Positions 57,481 to 64,000 of a stretch of 64,000 bases of DNA are shown piece after piece. This DNA comes from Acanthopleura granulata (taxonomy: Eukaryota; Mollusca; Polyplacophora; Chitonida; Chitonidae). The notes under the pieces were generated by a model. That model was given only the letters and a program-made list of their open reading frames with translations, had not been told where the DNA came from and did no database searches. Each line of letters starts with the position of its first letter. The stretch's first letter is position 1. Location of the stretch: the NCBI GenBank assembly GCA_016165875.1, contig JABBOT010000014.1, positions 15,048,931 to 15,112,930 on the forward strand, read 5' to 3'. A program made the translations under genes and the position numbers.

Positions 57481-57513
57481 TATTTATATGCTTAGTGTTT
57501 CACCTGTGTGAAG

Positions 57514-57650
57514 GTTGCCAGGGTCCTGGATGAAGAAAGACTGGATGATCGGAGTAAACCAAAACCTGATATTGCACACAAAACACATCCGGGACTATCC
57601 AGGCCTTTATTACCTAATTCGTCGTTTACAACACGAAGGATTTAATCTAA
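57514..57650 (+). CDS. Possible terminal exon, unrecognised
   Basis: After AAGGTTGCCAG, one plus frame reads VLDEERLDDRSKPKPDIAHK, then HPGLSRPLLP, and ends TTTACAACACGAAGGATTTAA. Its charge-rich, proline-rich composition looks protein-like. A second, overlapping 62-codon frame is also open, so the choice is uncertain. Could be chance. Confidence 0.2.
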
Positions 57651-57970
57651 AACTAGACTTTGTTGCTGTTCAAGCCGTGAAATCGTGTATAAATGTTTCC
57701 TAATAGCTTTTTCCTTCCCATATTATCATCTGCATGCAAAAGCAAAGATATGCACTTTACTTAATAATATAAGAGATCTCATATCAACCAAAAAATCACG
57801 CGTAGAATATATACGTAGGTAGTAATGTCTTGAAACTGGAGAGGGCTCTATTAGAATTGGTTGTCAACATGACAACAAACTCCAGCTGTCTCATACAAAG
57901 CTCCGCTTTTTCCCAATAGTTTTACGTGGTTTTATTCGTATAATGTATCGGTCAGTGTTTTCCATGCTAT

Positions 57971-58112
57971 GAGTTTACTATGGACACATGACACGGGTTT
58001 ACTGTAATAAACACATTTCGTTAGTTCCTAAACATGGTGTTTACTGAATAAACACCACACCACTGGTGGCGGGATGTGGCGTCTTACATCAACAGTTCCT
58101 AGTAAACATGCC
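57971..58112. repeat. Cluster of GTTTACT motifs with two hairpins
   Basis: GTTTACT recurs near 57972, 57997 and 58039, and inverted near 58105. Hairpins are GTTTACTGTAATAAAC (57997-58012) and GGTGTTTACTGAATAAACACC (58036-58056). Confidence 0.6.
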
Positions 58113-58114
58113 GA

Positions 58115-60270
58115 CTTTCCTTCTCATTTCCTAAAATCCAATCTGTAGACGAGGCATTAGGCGTCACCTGAAAATTACTTTGTTTTCTGGTTGTAGAAAT
58201 CCCTGAGTATTGTGAACACAGACATCTTTAGGAATCCCTCAACAACATTTACAAAATAAGAGTGCCAATTGTTGTATGCTACTGTCTACATAAGCTTAGA
58301 GTCTATTGTCTACATTATCGTTTATCGCACAAAGCCATTGGCTGTTAAGGACCGAGGCGTCAAGCGTATGGTAACCAGCCTGGATTTTCCTGTCTGGGCT
58401 GTGAATTTTTTCTCTGTGCGCTGGAGCACCTAATTGTGGAGGACTTGATCACTTTGGAACAATCCGATGATCCATGGCGCTTCCTGGTCGGCTATATAGT
58501 TCGACGCAAACATAGCGGGAATGGTCAGGTTCGACAGTCATATAGACTATTCGTAGACCATACTGTGGGGACCTAAGTCGATCACCCTTAAGACCCACTT
58601 CAACTCTCCATAACACCAGTTTACAAAGATTACGTAAAATATTATACACAAATAGTACATAAACCTTAGTTTACATTGATGAACGGAAGACACTGGATAT
58701 TCTAGGCATGGCATCCAATTCAAAAGTTAAATCCCCAGGCCGTAAATGGTTTCTAGGACGAATACAAGTATAGATATACCAGTCGCACTTTGGTATGAAG
58801 GCCTGTCACTCCACGATGGGTTTGCATGAATCTACTGCGTAGTATTTGTCTCAATGCTTATGCCAATAGATGTCAGATGCGCTTGCCGATGTTGCCGTGT
58901 CAGACTCGTAGATGAATAGTTTTGCTGATGAGTCAATAGGACCTGATGAGCAATATTTCAGATTGTTATGATATTGTAAGGTACAGAATTATCACAAAGT
59001 GTCCTTTTACTGCTAAGGTCATTTATTTACTGATATGTTTCAAATGGCTTCATGTGGTAACTTCAAGTCGCAGCTGGTGCAGGAATTTATTTTGAAGTCA
59101 AATGAGCTGATTGACTTTTATATGCTCATTAATGAGTTCAGAAGGCTCATTACGTATGGATAAGGAATGACTTTATTGCTGGTGACGCCTCAGTTCAGAT
59201 CCTAACATCGTTTATAAAGCAACGCAGTAAACAGACTTCACAAAGCTTATAAACAGGTAACATGTAACAATAAGTAGAATTAATACATCTAGACAAATGA
59301 GTGAAAATAACTGAGTAGAGGCCTGAAAATTGCCAGGCTAATACAAGGGGACAATGGGTGAATATAAACAATACTTCCCATCTAATGTATGTGAAAGGAA
59401 TAAGTTAGCTGGGTATGACAATGGATAACATGCAACAATAAGCAAATAAACAATACCTCAGTAGGTGAAAAAACTGAGCAGTAACGAGATTATTGCCATA
59501 TGGGCTCGGCAGGATATCTCAGTTGAGTTGTGGGCTGCTTCTTTTCATTTGAATGGCTTTCACCAATTTTCTGTTCATAATGTCGGATTTATGGATTGCT
59601 ACTGCTTTTGTGGAGTCTCATTTTATCTTGTGTTTTGGGCTTGCACATACGGAGTCCCTTACAGATGATTTGCCATCCGGTTTCTCCATTGAATATCTTT
59701 GTCCCGAGATTCCGAATCAATTTAATGTATTGGATTCAAAACAATGTTAGAATCTGCATAACAAACATCACCAACAATAAAGTCGAGGAGTTTGTTATTC
59801 ATCAGTTGTGTGTTTTCTTAACGTGTTACTCCTAAATGATTCTGAAAGAAGCTATTATTCATTAACAGATGATTAATCTTGATACAAGTGCAAGTATTAG
59901 ACTTTGTTGTTGACGGTGGCAGCTGTCTTGCATTTCTGGATCGAAATGATGTGATAACGTCCACCTAATGGCAGATGCAGAATCCTTTCTGTGGAATTAC
60001 CCGAAAAAGCTTGTTTACACATTAATATCTGTTTTCTTTTTGTTTTTGGGGATGACACGGGCGCACCATCTTGTATTTGAGCCTCTGGAGAAAATTGTGC
60101 GGGATTTTTCGGAGGGCATGTGACCTAAGGTTTTTATTCAATGCCCGTAGAAGTAAAATCAATCGTCAAACCTCACTGGCCAGAGAATGTCGAAACAATT
60201 CAAGTTTGGGCCAAACCATATGGTCACCAAACCACGCTTATTGGTCCGATTTGTCACTTCATTTCAGGAG
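58115..60270. other. Anonymous sequence, no gene seen
   Basis: Short frames only (for example 58449-58649 minus and 59465-59835 plus) without recognisable domains or matching copies. Confidence 0.4.
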
Positions 60271-60349
60271 GATTTTAAAGGTTGTCTTGTATCGACCAGT
60301 TTCTAATCCCAGAGAACATCTTTAAATTGAAACTCGATGGTGTCTTGCA

Positions 60350-60445
60350 TCTTAGGTTTTTGTTTCTTGTCCAAGGAAACCACACTAAGTTTTGGTTTGT
60401 AGTTTTGTTTCTAATCAAAGGAAACCACATTAAGTTTCTAGCTGA
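60350..60445. repeat. Short tandem repeat, about 60-bp period
   Basis: GTTTCTTGTCCAAGGAAACCACACTAAGTTT is followed by a copy with GTTTCTAATCAAAGGAAACC and ACATTAAGTTT. Confidence 0.7.
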
Positions 60446-60529
60446 AGGAATTCGCGTCAAAGTTTCGTTTCTATTCATGTATGCACGGGGAGCCGAAAAG
60501 CTTATGTATAGTGAAAATTAAAACACAAA

Positions 60530-63500
60530 GCATCGATCATTTTTACATTTCCTGTGAGATACAGCAAAGTCAGCTGTTACGATGGAAGTCACCAAGTAGG
60601 ATCGTTTACCCGGCTGAAATCATGTCGGGGAGCAATAGTAATAGTTGATTAAAGCCTGTCCGTGGCGGCACGACCTCTATCAAATGACCAGTGTGTGTAA
60701 AGCTACAATAATCATATCCTTATGGAGGGGAACAAACGGTGACCTTAGTAAAGACCAGGGGCTAAGGGCCGTATGTTTATCGCCTTGAGTATTATCGCAA
60801 CGTTGTATGTATCAACAGTTTCAATCAAAGCGCAACCAACATACGTATTTTATTATCAACACCATATATACCAAAATGGTACGCGATTTGGATACTGATT
60901 TTATTCATCCACCTATATGTAAACTGCTTATATGACAGACCTATAGTAATACAAACATGATCACCGGATTAGACAGCGGCCGCAGCACGCTTTCTAATTG
61001 GTTAGTTTGATATTCTGAACGACAAGTATAAGTGGTCCCTGAAACAGCTGGAGAAACACTGTGACGCTTTCCAAAGAAAAAACCAAAGGAACTCTATCAA
61101 CAGACTATGTCAGTCTGCTTTGCCTCAACCATGTGTGAAATTCTCCAATTTACTACAAGACATGAACAATTATGACAATCCCAGATTAGTGAACTTGGCA
61201 CATCATTATCGTCAAGGCGGAGCTCTCTAGGCTCGTCAGGTACAAGACGTGTTCCAGTAAGAATACAGAGTATGTATAACAGCGTGATCGAAATTAGCGG
61301 TAATCTCTTTGCATCGAAGTAGGTGATTTATTTTTTAAACCGCTGTTCGAGGACAAAGCCACTGGGCGTCAGGTTTCAGGTGGCTGTTATCATAATGAAC
61401 AGTCAGCATTTAAATCGCTTTGGATAAGTATTTTTGTGGCGGAATACTTTCATAATAACCTTACTTTTGCTTGTCTGTCATTAAAGCGACAATAAATACC
61501 ACATGATCTGGGTCTAAGTATGTTAAGAAATATTATTGCAGGCCAAGTGTGTTTAAATTACTTCCCCCACTTGTTATAAAAAATGTCAGAGAGCTTCGGC
61601 AATTCTGTTTATACTTGCAGTATTCGTTGAAAAAGAATCAATGTTTTCGTGTGCGTGTGTATCTATATTCAGTGTGTAAAATCCAATGTTGATAATGTAC
61701 AGGGCAGGTAGTTTGGCTCGGTCTGCCAGTACTGTCTCTACAGTATATTTGTATTGTTTGTAACTCTCAATAAACATACCACGCTTCAATCGTGAGGACA
61801 TACGATGTGTAGATAAATCCTGATTTCCCCGCTCTCTGTGTTCGTGTGGTGTTTGTGACAACAAACATTAGCTGAATCGAAACAGTCATGACGGATATAC
61901 ATATTCTGCAGCTTAACAACATCTTACGATTATTTAGTAGTTATTACCAGCTTGTTTTTCTGCCTGAGGTGATGTGTTGAGGCCGTATAATATCACTTAC
62001 TTCTGGGATATCCCTCTTGTGAGCTGTGGCCTGAGTCCCACCATCGGGGTAGAAATTACGCCAGCTAGAATTAAATCGCCTCCTCCCTACCTGCGAATTA
62101 GATCTCTACCCTGACAAGATCTCTATTCATAGCTTGTCACCTTCAGCCACTTGTAAGCCGCCGAACAAGTCCTTATCTTCCTGACCTGAACGCTCATGGC
62201 TGTATGGTGACCCGTTGCCACCCCAGTAACAATTCCTCCGTTAATGAAAATAAAACATTAATAAATAAATAAATATATAAATGCTTTTCCGTGTTATTAT
62301 TAGCTGTTTCAACACCAAAGCTTTCGGTTCTCATTCCTAGGTGTTTATGAAGTGCAAAACAACTCGACATATTTCCCTACCCCGACACATAGATCCCTGT
62401 TTAATGAGGCGATTTCGGGCTTTAGCGTTATGATTGTAATTCAGCGGAACTACTGAAATATATGAAGCAAATCGATAAAATTTGGGCTGCTGATTGCGGT
62501 GGACAACAAAAAGTTTTAGCTAAGTTGGAGCATTCAGCTTCAAATAGTTTGGCTTGGGAAGTCCTTCTCATTGTACATCCGTTTCACTACTAACCGTTCA
62601 ATACGCGACTTCATGTTATAAATATGAGCCTTCAAAGGTTACCCCTGGGATGAGGCTAAGTCAGAGATGTAATTTAGAGACAATATCCTGTTCTTTATTT
62701 TCTGAATTCCCAGCTGAGGCAGATTATTGGGGAGATGCTGTTGGGTGGCAATGATACGACTCAGCGAGTACTAGGACATAATTTACACATTCGTGTCCTT
62801 AACGCTCAACCTGTGAATTACATCTCCGTGTTAAGGCATCGCTATTTCTAGGCTGGAAGTCTCCCTGCCTTGCATTCCATGACGGTGCTGTATTGAGGAT
62901 TTTCCCTTCAGCCTACTTTTCTAACTGCTTCTATGGCAGTCTGTTACCGCTATTCCTCTGTCTATTCTTTCTGACTTTAGAATTAAAGAATGTGAAAAAG
63001 TGGAAAATGCAAAGGAACACAGCGAAAATGGAAGAACACGATTAAATGCAGCTGACTCTGAGAAGACATTAGACAAAAACGTAAACGATGACATTTAAGT
63101 GACAGCTACACTGTAGTTGTGTTTTCCGCTCTGTGGTTCACTTTATAGGCATGGGTCACGTAGACGAGGTCGCCAATCATGTTACTGCGAAAAGAGATGC
63201 ATGTTCAGACCAATTTGTTACTAAACCGTGACTGCTATTTGGACCAATCCAATGCCAAAGGCATCGAGCATTCGTTGAAATATTTTAGTTATTGGTTGTA
63301 GTTAATCAGTTATTTATTTATTCAGTCAGTTATTTATTTATTTAATAAATAGTGTAATTTAATAGTCCTTGGTGATAAGATAAGATAGCTTGCTGATAAG
63401 CTATAGCCCACCGGTGACGCGCCTTACACGTCCTGTGCACAGGAACAACAGCTGGCTCATCACTGAAGACATCTGATGAGTGTATTTCATTTAGGAAGAG

Positions 63501-63630
63501 GCTTTGTTCTTGGAAATCTAGCTGTATTGTCGTTATTTCGTTTTCCCGGTAGATACTGATATATTAACATATAAGATATCTTATTAAGAAAAACTTTTAC
63601 GTTTACACCCTTACGGTCTAATGATGCCCT
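60530..63630. other. Anonymous sequence, no gene seen
   Basis: Contains TAAATAAATAAAT scraps near 62259-62272 and (TTTA) runs near 63310-63345, possibly SINE tails, and no supported gene. Confidence 0.4.
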
Positions 63631-63634
63631 CAAA

Positions 63635-63717
63635 CTGATGTGTCCGGTCTCCTCCCACCATAACTGAAATATACTTTTCTACCGCGTCGAGCACCAATCA
63701 AATAAATAAATCAACAC
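63635..63717 (+). mobile_element. Family-1 SINE 3' fragment
   Basis: GTGTCCGGTCTCCTCCCACCATAA, GAAATATACTTTTCTACCGCG and GCACCAATCAAATAAATAAATC. Confidence 0.88.
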
Positions 63718-64000
63718 GATTTTCATGTTAAAACAAACATTTTCACATTGAGGAGGAATCATCTACATCGCGTAAGAAAGAAATAAGAGATACAAGAATC
63801 AGCAGTCAACGCACACCTTCTGTTTTTCTATCCCACTCTCTCTTATTTCTATCACTGAAGCTATTTCAGATCAGAAAATAATGTGCAATCAAATTAATAT
63901 ATATACAATGCATACGCAGCGCTCAAGCCACTTCCCAGCATGGCATAGCCAAGCTGTGATGAACTAAATCTTAACACAAAATAATTTTTGGTGAACGATT

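Noticed and set aside
60071..60521. Three overlapping frames
   Set aside because: They cover a short tandem repeat on both strands and show no recognisable protein features.
1..64000. CRISPR arrays, bacterial operons, rRNA genes
   Set aside because: No regularly spaced identical repeats with unique spacers, no dense coding and no rRNA-like blocks; the sequence is clearly animal nuclear DNA.

Overview
The window looks like a gene-poor, repeat-rich stretch of a nuclear animal genome, most likely a mollusc or another lophotrochozoan. It is AT-rich, and no open frame exceeds about 150 codons. There is no operon-like packing, rRNA or intact tRNA gene. A tRNA-headed SINE with an AAATAAAT tail recurs in about 20 full or broken copies on both strands. 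Its tail-side core (TAAGTGAAATATTCTTGAG, then GGCGTAAAACACCAATCAAA) and those of two further SINE families look like ones I associate with bivalves and gastropods. That taxonomic call is inference from memory, not a search.

Layout. 0-10 kb holds small tandem duplications, SINEs, a 209-bp foldback element (3.6 kb) and anonymous sequence. 11-18 kb holds plus-strand copies of an unnamed, decayed multi-exon family. One copy is interrupted by a 2.5-kb element with long terminal inverted repeats (12.8-15.3 kb) that contains a dead jockey/CR1-like LINE reverse transcriptase. 19.4-20.1 kb is a near-perfect foldback element. 22.4-22.9 kb is a dead Ty3/gypsy integrase on the minus strand. An isolated, well-formed exon of unknown identity lies just upstream of it on the same strand (23.08-23.30 kb). 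24-28 kb is mostly empty AT-rich sequence with a few SINE fragments and tRNA-like heads.

28-54.5 kb is the most structured part. The same sequence modules recur in one order, here read on the minus strand (E/F, then D, C, B, A). This gives at least seven decayed units of the family seen inverted at 11-18 kb. Several units keep splice-acceptor-like signals at matching places and short peptide strings in frame, but all are broken by stops or frameshifts. I cannot name the protein. This array is my best candidate for something undescribed, either a locally amplified lineage-specific gene family or an undescribed low-copy repeat. 54.6-56.1 kb is a degenerate minisatellite that ends the array. 56-64 kb is nearly featureless apart from a weak possible last exon, hairpins and SINE debris.

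No complete protein-coding gene can be supported. The active story is duplication, inversion and transposon insertion in an intergenic or intronic landscape.
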